DNA of 64,000 nt from Propioniciclava sp. MC1595. Lineage in GTDB: Bacteria > Actinomycetota > Actinomycetes > Propionibacteriales > Propionibacteriaceae. Shown here piece by piece: positions 17,050 to 26,695 of the stretch (within the stretch, counting starts at the first letter, position 1; every line of letters begins with the position of its first letter). The position numbers and the translations under genes are program-made. Location of the stretch: assembly GCF_017569205.1 (NCBI RefSeq), contig NZ_CP071870.1, forward strand, positions 186,001 through 250,000, in the 5' to 3' direction. The notes beneath the pieces are model-generated. The model was not told the origin of the DNA and did no database searches. It saw only the letters and a program-made list of their open reading frames with translations.

Positions 17050-18037
17050 TCTCGTGTGGGGTCAGGACGCGGGCGTCGGATCGCCCTGCTCTGACGGCCC
17101 CGGCCACGACGACGAGCACGGCGGGTGGTTCAACGCGGTCATGCCCGACGGGGTCGACGACCGCAAGGAGCTGTACGGGCACGCGCACGTCCTGCTGGCC
17201 GGCAGCAGCGTCGCCCAGGCCGGGTTCGCCGAGGGGGAGCGACTGGCCCGCGAGGCGTCCGAACTCATCGACCGGCACTACTGGGTGGAGGCCGACGGCG
17301 CGGGCCTCGACTCGCTCGACCGGACCTTCGCCAATCCCGACCCCTACCGCGGGCTCAACGGCAACATGCACCTGACCGAGGCCTACCTCGCCGCGTACGA
17401 GGCCTTCGGTGACGACGTCTTCCTCGACCGGGCGCTGCGGCTGGCCCGGCGGCTGTCGGGGCCCGCGGCGTCCGGGGAGTACCGGCTCGTGGAGCACTTC
17501 GACCAAGGCTGGACGCCCGTGCGGGACTACAACCGGGAGGTGCCGAACCACCCGTTCCGGCCGTACGGGTCGAGGGTCGGGCACTGGCTGGAGTGGGCCA
17601 AGCTCGACCTGCAGTTGTACGGCATCACGGGCCAGGAGTGGCTGCTCGACGCCGCCCGCACGCTCGTCGAGGGCGCGTTCGCCGACGGCTGGCACGAGCC
17701 CGGCTTCGTCTACACCGTCGACTGGGATGGGACACCGGTCGTCGACGCACGCTTCTTCTGGCCGATGGCCGAGGCGACCGGTGCGCTGCACGCGCTCGTG
17801 CTGGCCACCGGCGAGGACCGCTGGCAGGAGCTGTACGGCCGGGTCTGGCAGCAGGCGCAGGCCCACTTCGTCGACCACGAGCGGGGTGGGTGGCACTCCG
17901 AGGTCGACGGTGACGGACGGCCCGTGCTGGTCACCTGGGACGGCAAGCCCGACCTGTACCACGTGTTCCAGGCGACGCTGTACCCCCGGCTCTCGCTCGA
18001 CCAGGGGCTCGCGGCCGCGCTCACATCGGGAAGATGA
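17036..18037 (+). pseudogene. AGE-family epimerase/isomerase, 5'-truncated
   Basis: The open frame encodes an N-acylglucosamine 2-epimerase-family protein (sugar 2-epimerase or mannose isomerase type). Homology starts abruptly near base 17100 at HDDEHGGWFNAV and continues normally through NGNMHLTEAYLAAYEA, EHFDQGWTPVRDYN, FRPYGSRVGHWLEWAKL and GKPDLYHVFQATL. Family members usually have about 80-90 residues before this point, including first-barrel helices that shape the active site; here there are only about 22 unrelated residues that begin within a terminator hairpin. No ribosome site precedes GTG 17036. It is therefore probably non-functional. The opposite strand reads ...GPSEQGDPTPAS and a stop at 17062, which may be the tail of a lost neighbour. 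Confidence 0.65.
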
Positions 18038-18200
18038 TCCCCGACTGGACGATCCAGACGCCGACGGTCATCAGGATCAGCGCCAGCACCACGACGACGA
18101 CCGCGACCCGGACGCCGACGCTGCGGCGCGGCGGGGCGTCGTCCTCGAACGGGTGGGGGCGCAGCTCCTCGGGGACGTCGAGGCGCTCGTGGTCGCTCAC
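18021..18200 (-). CDS. Small single-pass membrane protein (59 aa)
   Basis: A 59-residue protein with an acidic, Pro-rich N-terminal half (start VSDHERLDVPEELRPHPFED) and a C-terminal membrane segment (RVAVVVVVLALILMTVGVWI). GTG 18200 overlaps the stop of the preceding 40-residue gene as GTGA, so the three genes 18021-19185 form a coupled operon. The last 17 bases overlap the end of the AGE frame on the other strand. The function is unknown. Confidence 0.75.
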   Translation of the reverse strand: MSDHERLDVPEELRPHPFEDDAPPRRSVGVRVAVVVVVLALILMTVGVWIVQSGIIFPM

Positions 18201-18319
18201 GCGCCGACCCAGAAGAAGGCCGCCAACACCAGCGCGAGCCCGCCGAGCATGGCCAACCCGGCCACCACACCCGCCACGATCGCGAAGATCTTGAACCAGT
18301 CGGTGCCGCCGCCGGCCAT
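18197..18319 (-). CDS. Micro membrane protein (40 aa)
   Basis: A 40-residue protein, nearly all one hydrophobic helix (FKIFAIVAGVVAGLAMLGGL) and a short tail ending FFWVGA. Its ATG shares a base with the TGA of the GDPD-like gene and its stop overlaps the next start, the pattern of a translated, coupled gene. No family is recognised. Confidence 0.7.
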   Translation of the reverse strand: MAGGGTDWFKIFAIVAGVVAGLAMLGGLALVLAAFFWVGA

Positions 18320-19185
18320 CAGGGCCGCTCCCGGCGCGAGCGCAGGTGGTCCAGCAGCCAGGGCAGCTCGGTCTGCACGGCGTCCACCCCGAGGTCGAAC
18401 AGGCGTGACCAAGCCGCGGACGGGCTCTCGGCGACAGCCTTCTCGTCGTCGTTCCCGGCGAACAGGGGGATGCCGGTGGTGAGGGTCTCGGAGTTCACCC
18501 AGGTGAGCAGGTGGTCGCGGTGCAGCTGCTCCATGACGCTGTCGTCGAACCACGGCGAGTCGTCGTCGTGGGCGATCAGCTCGACCCCGACGAGGTTGAT
18601 CTCGTCGTCGTGGATCGGCAGCGCCCGGACCTCGTCGAGGGTGTAGCAGATCGCCAGGACCGGGTACTTGGTGCGGTGCTGGCGCAGCTTCTCCAGCGCC
18701 TGGGCCTCCCACGCCGGCACCTTGAGCAGGACCTGCTCGGCCATGCCGAGGCCGTCGAGCACGCGCAGCAGGGTCGGCCACCGCCACCACGAGCGGTCGA
18801 GCGCGAACATGAACGGACGCCCCCGGAATTCCCCGAGCAGCGCGGTCAGGCGCTCGACCCGGCTGCGGCGCAGCGGGCGGTCCTTCCAGTGGTAGGACAG
18901 CTCGCCGATCTCGCCGGCGGTCATGGTCTGGATGTTGCGGTCCACCCCGAGGAACTCGTTCTCGAAGCCGTCGTGGAATGCGAAGAAGACGTGGTCGACG
19001 CTGCTGGAGACGTCGATCTTGATGATGTCGGCGCCCGACAGCAGGGCCGCGCGCGCGGCGAGTGTCGTGTTCGACGGGACCGTGCTGGTGCTGACACCGC
19101 CGTGCGACACCACCAGCGGGCGGTGGGCCTCGACGAGGCGGTTGAGCAGGCCGTTGGTCTCGGCGTGGATATCGGCTCCGAACAA
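18319..19185 (-). CDS. GDPD-like TIM-barrel protein with altered metal site
   Basis: A 288-residue protein of the glycerophosphodiester phosphodiesterase family, which normally cleaves deacylated phospholipids to glycerol-3-phosphate. The fold signature is present, but catalytic residues are changed: HRG is SHGG, ENT is SNT and the metal-binding E-x-D is K-x-D (IIKIDVSSSVD). Only the second His (FHDG) remains typical. It may be inactive or have another activity, as seen in some PI-PLC-like relatives. TTG 19185 is preferred because AAGGAG sits seven bases upstream; GTG at 19209 is an alternative. A TAGACT -10 lies at 19246-19241 on this strand. Confidence 0.7.
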   Translation of the reverse strand: MFGADIHAETNGLLNRLVEAHRPLVVSHGGVSTSTVPSNTTLAARAALLSGADIIKIDVSSSVDHVFFAFHDGFENEFLGVDRNIQTMTAGEIGELSYHWKDRPLRRSRVERLTALLGEFRGRPFMFALDRSWWRWPTLLRVLDGLGMAEQVLLKVPAWEAQALEKLRQHRTKYPVLAICYTLDEVRALPIHDDEINLVGVELIAHDDDSPWFDDSVMEQLHRDHLLTWVNSETLTTGIPLFAGNDDEKAVAESPSAAWSRLFDLGVDAVQTELPWLLDHLRSRRERP

Positions 19186-19352
19186 AGTGACACTCCTTGT
19201 CACGGTCACTTTCCCGGGGGGATCGGGGTGACCGTCCTCCAGTCTACGTGCGGGCGTGCCGATTCGGGAGGTCGGGGTGGCCGATCACCGCGGCAGGCGT
19301 TCGGAAGGGGTTTCGTGGAAAGATGGTGAGGGCCTGCGACGAAGGAGTGGAA

Positions 19353-21047
<1,695 letters not shown>

Positions 21048-21059
21048 TCCGGTTCGCTG

Positions 21060-21096
21060 CGGCCGGGTCGGCACCCTGTGGGTGTCGGCCCGGCCG
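21060..21096. terminator. Hairpin between fumarase and the convergent acetyltransferase
   Basis: CGGCCGGG plus GGCACCC on the left pairs with GGGTGTC and CCCGGCCG on the right around a TGT loop, with one mismatch or wobble. It lies between stops at 21047 and 21103 and can serve both strands. Confidence 0.8.
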
Positions 21097-21102
21097 TTCG
21101 CG

Positions 21103-21645
21103 TCAGGACACACCCGGCGATTCCCACTCTGCCCGCGTGATCGCGAACTGGCGGTGGAAGGTGCGCCGGTCCAGGTGCCAGGTGTCGCCCCCGCGCCCGG
21201 TCTCGGTCATGCCGAGCCGCTGCAGGATGCGCACGGAGGCGGGGTTGGCGTCCGCGGCCTCGGCCCACACCTCGTCCAGACCGAGGACGCCGAAGGCGTG
21301 GTCCAGCCCCTGCCGGGCCATGGCGGTGCCGAGGCCCTTCCCGAAGCGTGCGCGCCCGCCGACGAGGTAGCCGAGCTCGCGGCGTCCGGGTTCGGAACCG
21401 TGCAGGTCGACGTAGCCGACCACCTCGCCGCCTGAGACCGCGGTCAGGCGGAGCAGGTCGGCGGGCGGGTCCGCGACGAGCGCGGCCCAGCGCTCGCGGC
21501 GCTCGGCCGGGTCGAGGTCACGCGACCAGCCGGCCTCGTCGCAGAACAACAGGTCGTCGCCCCATGCCGCCATCACCGGCGCGTCGCCGGGCTCGAGTGG
21601 GCGCAGCAGGACGCCCTTGGTGGGGGTCCCGTCGGGGGACGACAT
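21103..21645 (-). CDS. GNAT-family N-acetyltransferase
   Basis: A 180-residue GNAT acetyltransferase of the RimJ/RimL type (Acetyltransf_3), which transfers acetyl from acetyl-CoA to an amine. The start VLLRPLEPGDAPVMAAW is typical, and the acetyl-CoA loop is ARFGKGLGTAMA (Q/RxxGxG/A form), followed by the characteristic NPASVRILQRLGM. The substrate is not predictable. It is convergent with fumarase and 23 bases downstream of the acidic protein gene at 21669-21992. Confidence 0.88.
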   Translation of the reverse strand: MSSPDGTPTKGVLLRPLEPGDAPVMAAWGDDLLFCDEAGWSRDLDPAERRERWAALVADPPADLLRLTAVSGGEVVGYVDLHGSEPGRRELGYLVGGRARFGKGLGTAMARQGLDHAFGVLGLDEVWAEAADANPASVRILQRLGMTETGRGGDTWHLDRRTFHRQFAITRAEWESPGVS

Positions 21646-21668
21646 GGGCAGGATCCCGAGCAGGGGGG

Positions 21669-21992
21669 TCAGGCCTCGAGGTCGGCCTCGACCTCGTCGG
21701 CGTCGACCTCCTCGCCGTAGGCCACCTCGGCGGCCGGGTCGGGCTGCTCCTGCGCGAGGCGCTCCTCGATGGACTCCTCGGTCGCCATGTCGTCGGTGTG
21801 GAAGGCCGCGTCCACGGGCGTGGCCGGGTCGTCGGGGACCATCGTCGCCGCGTCGGCGCCGTCGTACACGAGCTCACGCGTGTCCAGGTCCTCGGCCGTC
21901 ACCTCGCCGTAGGGGCGGTTGGCGTCGGCGGCCTCGACCGCGTCCTGGCCCTCGATGCCGTCGTAGCTGCCGTCGTTCGCGTCGATGCTCAT
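21669..21992 (-). CDS. Small acidic DUF5709-like protein
   Basis: A 107-residue, strongly acidic protein without membrane segment or Cys. Its C-terminal part (TEESIEERLAQEQPD) resembles DUF5709, an actinobacterial family of unknown role; the N-terminal half has a repeated Asp/Glu/Gly character. The open frame extends to 22028, but ATG 21992 is preferred: a CAGGCT -10 at 22005-22000 on this strand ends seven bases upstream, fitting leaderless expression. Confidence 0.7.
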   Translation of the reverse strand: MSIDANDGSYDGIEGQDAVEAADANRPYGEVTAEDLDTRELVYDGADAATMVPDDPATPVDAAFHTDDMATEESIEERLAQEQPDPAAEVAYGEEVDADEVEADLEA

Positions 21993-22037
21993 GCGCCCCA
22001 GCCTGACAAGGCCGGACGCCGGATTCAAGGGGTGTTC

Positions 22038-22922
22038 TCACCCCAGGGCGGACCGCAGGAAGGCGTCCACACGGGCGATGTAACCGGGCCGGTCGGTGAA
22101 GTAGGCCTCGCAGTGGTCCGCGCCGGGGAAGGTGACCAGCGTGCAGGCCGGACCCGCGGCGTCCGCGAGTTGCTCGGCGTGCGCGTACGGGATGACGCGG
22201 TCGCGGGTGCCGTGCAGCAGCAAGACCGGGCGCGGGGCGAGCCCCTCGATGGCGTCGAGTGGCCGCACCTGCGCGTAGGAGTACCCGTAGCGCAGCCGGT
22301 TGACCAGGTCGGCGAGCGGCACGATCGGCTGGGACGGCAGGCGGTAGCGGCGGTAGTTGGCGGCCACGACGTCGCCCATGGTGGCGAACGGCGAGTCGAG
22401 CACGAACGCGGCCACGCGCGGGTCGGACGCCCCCTCGAGGATGGCGGTCGAGGCGCCCATCGAGAAGCCGACCACGGCGATGCGGGCGTCGGGGCGCCGG
22501 CGCACCGCGAGGTCGATCGCCGCCCGCAGGTCGGCTTGCTCGTGGTGGGACAGCGACTGCGGCCCGTCACCGGAGTCCCCGTTGCCGCGGAAGTCGAACA
22601 TCAGCACCGTGTGCCCGGCCCGCCACAGGCCCGAGCCGATGCCGAGCATGTCCGACTTGGTGCCCCGGTGGCCGTGGGCGCAGATGACGACGGTGTCGGA
22701 GCCGGGGGCGTCCATCCACCAGCCAGCCAGTTGCACCCCGTCGGCGGCCGCGAAGCGCACGTCCTCGGCGTCGGCGCGCACCTCGAACGGGGTGAACGCG
22801 TAGCCGGGCCACGGACGCCGGGGCCCGTTGAGGCTCCACGCGGTGTAGCCGGCCACGCCGATGGCGCCCAACGCGGTCCCGGTGGCGAGCGATCCGAGGG
22901 CGGTGGTGAGGCGGCGGCGCAT
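22038..22922 (-). CDS. Membrane-anchored alpha/beta hydrolase
   Basis: A 294-residue serine hydrolase with an N-terminal membrane anchor (about residues 5-30). The nucleophile elbow is VVGFSMGAST, the Asp lies near LHGTRDRVIP and the His in GADHCEAYF. The HGHRGTKSD segment forms the oxyanion region. The substrate is unknown; similar proteins are annotated as BAAT-type or 'alpha/beta hydrolase of the DUF1100/S9-like' group. ATG 22922 is leaderless: the -10 TAGTCT (22935-22930) overlaps the stop codon of the upstream gene. Confidence 0.87.
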   Translation of the reverse strand: MRRRLTTALGSLATGTALGAIGVAGYTAWSLNGPRRPWPGYAFTPFEVRADAEDVRFAAADGVQLAGWWMDAPGSDTVVICAHGHRGTKSDMLGIGSGLWRAGHTVLMFDFRGNGDSGDGPQSLSHHEQADLRAAIDLAVRRRPDARIAVVGFSMGASTAILEGASDPRVAAFVLDSPFATMGDVVAANYRRYRLPSQPIVPLADLVNRLRYGYSYAQVRPLDAIEGLAPRPVLLLHGTRDRVIPYAHAEQLADAAGPACTLVTFPGADHCEAYFTDRPGYIARVDAFLRSALG

Positions 22923-22932
22923 GTCGCTGAGA

Positions 22933-23904
22933 CTAGTCCGGCTGGCGAGGGGAGGCGGCGCTCGGCGTCCCCGCACCGAGGATCTCGACCAGCAGGCCCA
23001 CCGTGCGCTCGGCGGGCACCACCCCGTCGGGTCCCGGACGCCGGCCCTCGAAGTAGGCGCCCCGCCCGTCGTGGTGCACCGGCCCGCCGTCGAGGACGGT
23101 GACCCGGCCGTCGGCGACCGCGTGGTGCCAGGCCGATCCCTTGGCGAACGGCCACCGCCCCGGGAACACCAGCGGCCCCAGCTTGCGGGAGAGGTCGCGC
23201 GAGCCGCGGATGTCCCACAGGTGCTCGACGTGCTCCAGGCCCGGGTCGTCGCCGAACACCCCGCCGATCGACACGACTGAGACGCGCATGCCCATCAGGC
23301 TGAGCATCGTGGACGCCCCGAGCGCCATCTGCGCACCCCCGCTGAACCCGATGAGGGTGACCGGCACCCCGCACCCGGGCGCCCACCCGGCGCGGTCGAG
23401 GGACCGGACGACCTGCTGGGCCAGCCCCGCGTTGAACGTCGGCCCGTAGCGCGGGTCGGCCGAGACCAGCACCTGCAGGATGTTGCGGACGTTGATCAGC
23501 TTCGGGGTGAGGCTCTCGCGGCGGGCGCGGCGCAGGCGGTCGAGGCGCGTCCACAGCCAGCGGGTGGCGCGCTGCACGAGGCTGCGGTTCTCCACCGAGT
23601 AGGGGAACACGTCGGCCAGCACCCGCACGCCGGGCAGGGCCGCGGCCACGGCGTCCAGAACGGCGCGCTCGCGCAGGCTCAGCCCGTCGCCGGAGACCAC
23701 GCCGACCCCCGACAGGTACACGACGAACCGGTCGGGCAACGGGCCGGACGCCCGCGGCGCGGGTGCGCCCACGCGCGCGAACGTGCGCCGGGTCTCGACG
23801 GCGCCGCGGGTGGCCCACCAGCGCAGGGACTCCAGCGGCGCGAGCAGCGCGAACGCCACGAGCAGCGCGAGCGCCCCGCCGAGGAGCCACGTCCCCCAGG
23901 TCAT
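22933..23904 (-). CDS. Membrane-anchored alpha/beta-hydrolase-like protein
   Basis: A 323-residue protein with an N-terminal membrane segment (residues 3-24) and a cytosolic or external alpha/beta-hydrolase-like domain. A G-x-S-x-G elbow is visible as LIGFSGGAQMALGA (about residue 190). A strand with DRFVVYLSGVGVVSG lies near the start of the domain. No clear acid/His partner could be fixed by eye. Its ATG overlaps the stop of the YIP1-like gene as ATGA, so the two are co-translated. The function is unknown. Confidence 0.75.
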   Translation of the reverse strand: MTWGTWLLGGALALLVAFALLAPLESLRWWATRGAVETRRTFARVGAPAPRASGPLPDRFVVYLSGVGVVSGDGLSLRERAVLDAVAAALPGVRVLADVFPYSVENRSLVQRATRWLWTRLDRLRRARRESLTPKLINVRNILQVLVSADPRYGPTFNAGLAQQVVRSLDRAGWAPGCGVPVTLIGFSGGAQMALGASTMLSLMGMRVSVVSIGGVFGDDPGLEHVEHLWDIRGSRDLSRKLGPLVFPGRWPFAKGSAWHHAVADGRVTVLDGGPVHHDGRGAYFEGRRPGPDGVVPAERTVGLLVEILGAGTPSAASPRQPD

Positions 23905-24566
23905 CGGCCGACCTCCCGGACCTGCTCGGGAGCACCGACCGGGATGAACGGCGTGCCGGCCAGGATGTCGCGGCTGCTGACCAGGACGGGCTGGCCGGAC
24001 GCGAGGGTCCACAGCCGCGAGCCCAGCCAGCCCAGCGGGGCGGCCAGCAGGCGGCTCACGAGTTGGGCGACGAGCCACCCGGACGCCGCCACGAGCAGCG
24101 CCTGCCAGGCGGGGAGCGCGTAGGCGGCGCCGAGGAGCAGGAACAGCACGAGGAACGACCAGGCGCCGAGCACCCGGCCCAGGCCGAGGCCGACGTGGGG
24201 GAGGAAGGTGAGGGCCGCGAAGACCTGCGGGGCCAGGGCGAGCAGGAAGATCGTGACGACCGTCTCGACCGGGACGTCGCGGCGCGTGACGAGGGTGGCG
24301 ACGCCCCACGTGACGAAGGCCTCCAGCACCCGGAGCAAGGTGAGCCAGACGAGGCCGGCGACTCCGGCCACCACCGCGCGGACTCGCCCGACGTGGTTGA
24401 GGTACAGCACGCTCGTGTGGGCGATGCCCGTCGAGGCCCACGCCAGCAGGGCCACGCCGAAGGCGCCGGCCAGCGGCGGGTCGGAGGCCAGGCTCCGCGC
24501 GACGGTGGCGTCGCGGGTCAGGACGTCCACCACGAGCGTCAGCGTGGCGGCGAGCGCATCGAGCAC
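23901..24566 (-). CDS. YIP1-like multi-pass membrane protein
   Basis: A 221-residue protein with about five hydrophobic segments and charged loops, resembling YIP1-family integral membrane proteins whose bacterial role is unknown. The C-terminal tail (about residues 180-221) is soluble. GTG 24566 is chosen: CATGAT at 24578-24573 on this strand ends six bases upstream. The frame is open much further (to 25115), but that part is antisense to the 24723-25175 gene. Confidence 0.7.
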   Translation of the reverse strand: MLDALAATLTLVVDVLTRDATVARSLASDPPLAGAFGVALLAWASTGIAHTSVLYLNHVGRVRAVVAGVAGLVWLTLLRVLEAFVTWGVATLVTRRDVPVETVVTIFLLALAPQVFAALTFLPHVGLGLGRVLGAWSFLVLFLLLGAAYALPAWQALLVAASGWLVAQLVSRLLAAPLGWLGSRLWTLASGQPVLVSSRDILAGTPFIPVGAPEQVREVGR

Positions 24567-24655
24567 GGAAGCATCATGCCCGGTCCGGCAGGGAGCGCCC
24601 GCGTTTCCTGAGTGGTACTTAAGTCTGAAAATCCGGGCTGAACCCTCCATCGACA

Positions 24656-24687
24656 GGCTGATTTCCGTCAGCCGGGGAGTGTTCCCC
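24656..24687 (+). promoter_or_regulatory. Two adjoining dyads upstream of the 24723 gene
   Basis: GGCTGA (24656-24661) and TCAGCC (24668-24673) form one hairpin. It is followed directly by GGGGAGTGTTCCCC (24674-24687), a near copy of the dyad found upstream of the RHS and WXG100 genes. A TAGACT -10 at 24711-24716 ends six bases before ATG 24723. Confidence 0.5.
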
Positions 24688-24722
24688 CTTTCGGAATCAC
24701 AGGGAATTCTTAGACTTCTGTC

Positions 24723-25175
24723 ATGCGCAACCCCACCGCACTGGACGCCATGGCCCGGTGGCTCGTCCTCACCCTCGCCGGTGTGGGCCTGTTCGCGCTC
24801 ATCCCCGGTTCCTCGTTCGCTGCGCCGGGCTTCGCGTCCACCCGCTGGCTTTTCTCCCTGCACCCGGTGCAGCTGGTCGCCGCGGTCATGATCATCGCCG
24901 CCTGGGTCCTGTTCGTCGTGCACCTGGCGTTGCTCGGGGGCCCGTGGATGCGTGACCTGCCCAGCATCGCGCTGGCCGTGCTCGCCCTCGTCTCCGTCGG
25001 CGCCAGCGCCGCCGCCTTCACCTGGGGCACGACCACGTCGATCGTCACGGCCTTCCTGGTCTCGGTCGGCCTGCACGTGGCCCTGTGCCTGCGCATCGAC
25101 CGCATCGCCCGCCACGGCCTGCCCGGGCGTCCGACCACCGTCGCGCGCAAGCGAAGGGCCGCCACCGCCCTGTGA
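24723..25175 (+). CDS. Four-pass membrane protein of unknown function
   Basis: A 150-residue protein with about four transmembrane helices (near residues 12-30, 47-68, 76-100 and 104-122) and a basic C-terminal tail. No family is recognised. ATG 24723 is leaderless from TAGACT at 24711-24716. Its upstream dyad GGGGAGTGTTCCCC resembles the toxin-regulon element, so it may belong to that regulon. It is convergent with trxA. Confidence 0.72.
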   Translation: MRNPTALDAMARWLVLTLAGVGLFALIPGSSFAAPGFASTRWLFSLHPVQLVAAVMIIAAWVLFVVHLALLGGPWMRDLPSIALAVLALVSVGASAAAFTWGTTTSIVTAFLVSVGLHVALCLRIDRIARHGLPGRPTTVARKRRAATAL

Positions 25176-25221
25176 GGCGATGACGGCCCGTCGGTCGTCG
25201 GTCGGGGTGGCCCGGGTCAGG

Positions 25222-25539
25222 TCAGAGGTACTCGCCCAGCGCCTTGACGATCGCGCCCTTGCTCTTGCTGCCGGTCAGCGACTGCACGACCTCGCCGTTC
25301 ACGAACAGCTGCAGGGTGGGGATGCTCATGATCCCGTACTGCATCGGGGTGCTCGGGTTGTCGTTGGTGTCGAGCTTCAGGAACGTGATCTTGTCGCCGT
25401 ACTCGCGGTCGAGCTCCTCGATGATCGGGGCGATCTGCTTGCAGGGGGTGCACCAGTCGGCCCAGTAGTCGACCAGCACCGGCTTGGTGGACTTCAGGAC
25501 ATCCTCGGCGAAGGTGGCGTCGGTGACGGCGGCGACCAT
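25222..25539 (-). CDS. trxA: Thioredoxin
   Basis: A 105-residue thioredoxin, a dithiol protein that reduces disulphides in ribonucleotide reductase, peroxiredoxins and others, and is recharged by TrxB. The active site WCTPCK (Thr instead of the usual Gly) and the cis-Pro loop SIPTLQLF are intact. ATG 25539 follows GAGGAG. A TAGCAT -10 lies at 25583-25578 on this strand. In most actinobacteria trxA follows trxB; here an 8-kb island separates them. Confidence 0.95.
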   Translation of the reverse strand: MVAAVTDATFAEDVLKSTKPVLVDYWADWCTPCKQIAPIIEELDREYGDKITFLKLDTNDNPSTPMQYGIMSIPTLQLFVNGEVVQSLTGSKSKGAIVKALGEYL

Positions 25540-25624
25540 GGGTGGCTCCTCGGATCAGGGAATCGGCAACGGCCTCCATGCTAACGCCGGACGCCGACGG
25601 TTTGTTTCGGCGTACCCTGCGGCC

Positions 25625-26683
25625 ATGGAGTGGCTGCGCATCGGGGAGGTCGCCCGCCGGACCGGGCTCACGCACCGCACCCTGCGCCACTACGACGACC
25701 TGGGGCTGCTCGTCCCGTCGGGCCGCTCGGGCGGTGACTACCGGCTCTACGCCCCGGAGGACCTCGACCGGCTCCTCGCCATCCAGCACCTCAAGTCGCT
25801 CGGCATGGGCCTGGACGAGATCGGCCGGGCCCTGGACGACCCGGGCTTCGACGCGTCCCAGGCCCTGGAGCGCCACGTGGCCCTGGTCGAGGGCCGCATC
25901 GCCGCCGAGCAGGAGCTGCTCGACCGCCTGCACCGCCTCCGCGAGGCCTCGGGGAGCTGGGAGGAGGTGCTCGACGCCATCGCCCTGACCGAGCGGCTGC
26001 GCCACCCCGACGCGTGGGTGCGGTTCAGGGCGGCGCTCGAGGCGCCCACCGCCGCACCCCTGGCCGACCTGCTCGACGTGCTGCGCGGCGAGCCCGAGCC
26101 GGGCGTGCGCGAGGTGGTGACCTGGGCGATCGTGCAGCACGGCCCCGAGGCGCTGGACGCCGTGGTGGCCGGCCTCGCCGACGACGACCCCGCGGTGCGG
26201 CGCCAGTTCGCCCACGTGCTGGGCAAGATGGCCGACCCGGCGGCGGTGCCGGCGCTGGTGGGCCTGCTGGGCGACGAGCCAGAGGTGGCCGCCAAGGCCG
26301 CGTTCGGCCTGGGCCAGGTCGGCGGCCCGGACGCCGTGGCGGCCCTGACGGGCATGCTCGGCTCGGGCGCCTCGGGGGTCCGCGCCACGGTGGTCACCGC
26401 GCTCGGTGGCCTCGGTGCGGCGGCGGTGGAGGCCGTGCTGGGGCGGCTGGGATCGGCGTCGGCCACCGCGCGCGCCGATGCGGCCGAGGTGCTGGGGGCG
26501 CTGGCCGACGAACGCTCCGTGCCCGGGCTCGCCGGGCTGCTGGCCGACCCCGAGGAGGACGTGCGCATCACCGCGCTGATGGCGCTGGGTGCGATCGGCG
26601 GTGCCGAGGCCGCGGCAGCGATCGTGTCGGTGCGGGGTGCGGAGGGGCGCACCGGGGCGGTGGCCCGGCGCCTCGCGCCGTGA
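25625..26683 (+). CDS. MerR-family regulator fused to HEAT repeats
   Basis: A 352-residue protein. Residues 1-70 form a MerR winged helix (LRIGEVARRTGLTHRTLRHY and DDLGLL), and about 75-125 the dimerising coiled coil. From about 140 to the end there are at least five HEAT-type repeats (for example PAVRRQFAHVLGKMADPAA). HEAT arrays bind proteins or small pigments, so the effector may be a partner protein. The first HEAT units closely resemble the separate HEAT protein at 32604-33383. ATG 25625 is leaderless from TACCCT at 25613-25618. It flanks the RHS1 toxin unit and is a good candidate regulator of the HEAT gene, whose promoter has a MerR-type 19-bp spacer with a dyad. Confidence 0.88.
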   Translation: MEWLRIGEVARRTGLTHRTLRHYDDLGLLVPSGRSGGDYRLYAPEDLDRLLAIQHLKSLGMGLDEIGRALDDPGFDASQALERHVALVEGRIAAEQELLDRLHRLREASGSWEEVLDAIALTERLRHPDAWVRFRAALEAPTAAPLADLLDVLRGEPEPGVREVVTWAIVQHGPEALDAVVAGLADDDPAVRRQFAHVLGKMADPAAVPALVGLLGDEPEVAAKAAFGLGQVGGPDAVAALTGMLGSGASGVRATVVTALGGLGAAAVEAVLGRLGSASATARADAAEVLGALADERSVPGLAGLLADPEEDVRITALMALGAIGGAEAAAAIVSVRGAEGRTGAVARRLAP

Positions 26684-26695
26684 GTGCCGGCGCAC

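Noticed and set aside
18197-18790. A 197-codon minus-strand frame covering the 40-residue protein
   Set aside because: Its upstream two-thirds is out of frame with, and inside, the GDPD-like gene; only the last 40 codons have the hydrophobic character and coupled start of a real gene.
24567-24640. TACTTAAGTCT segment near the YIP1-like start as a promoter or repeat
   Set aside because: It has no correct spacing to either gene, and a better -10 (CATGAT) explains the minus-strand start.
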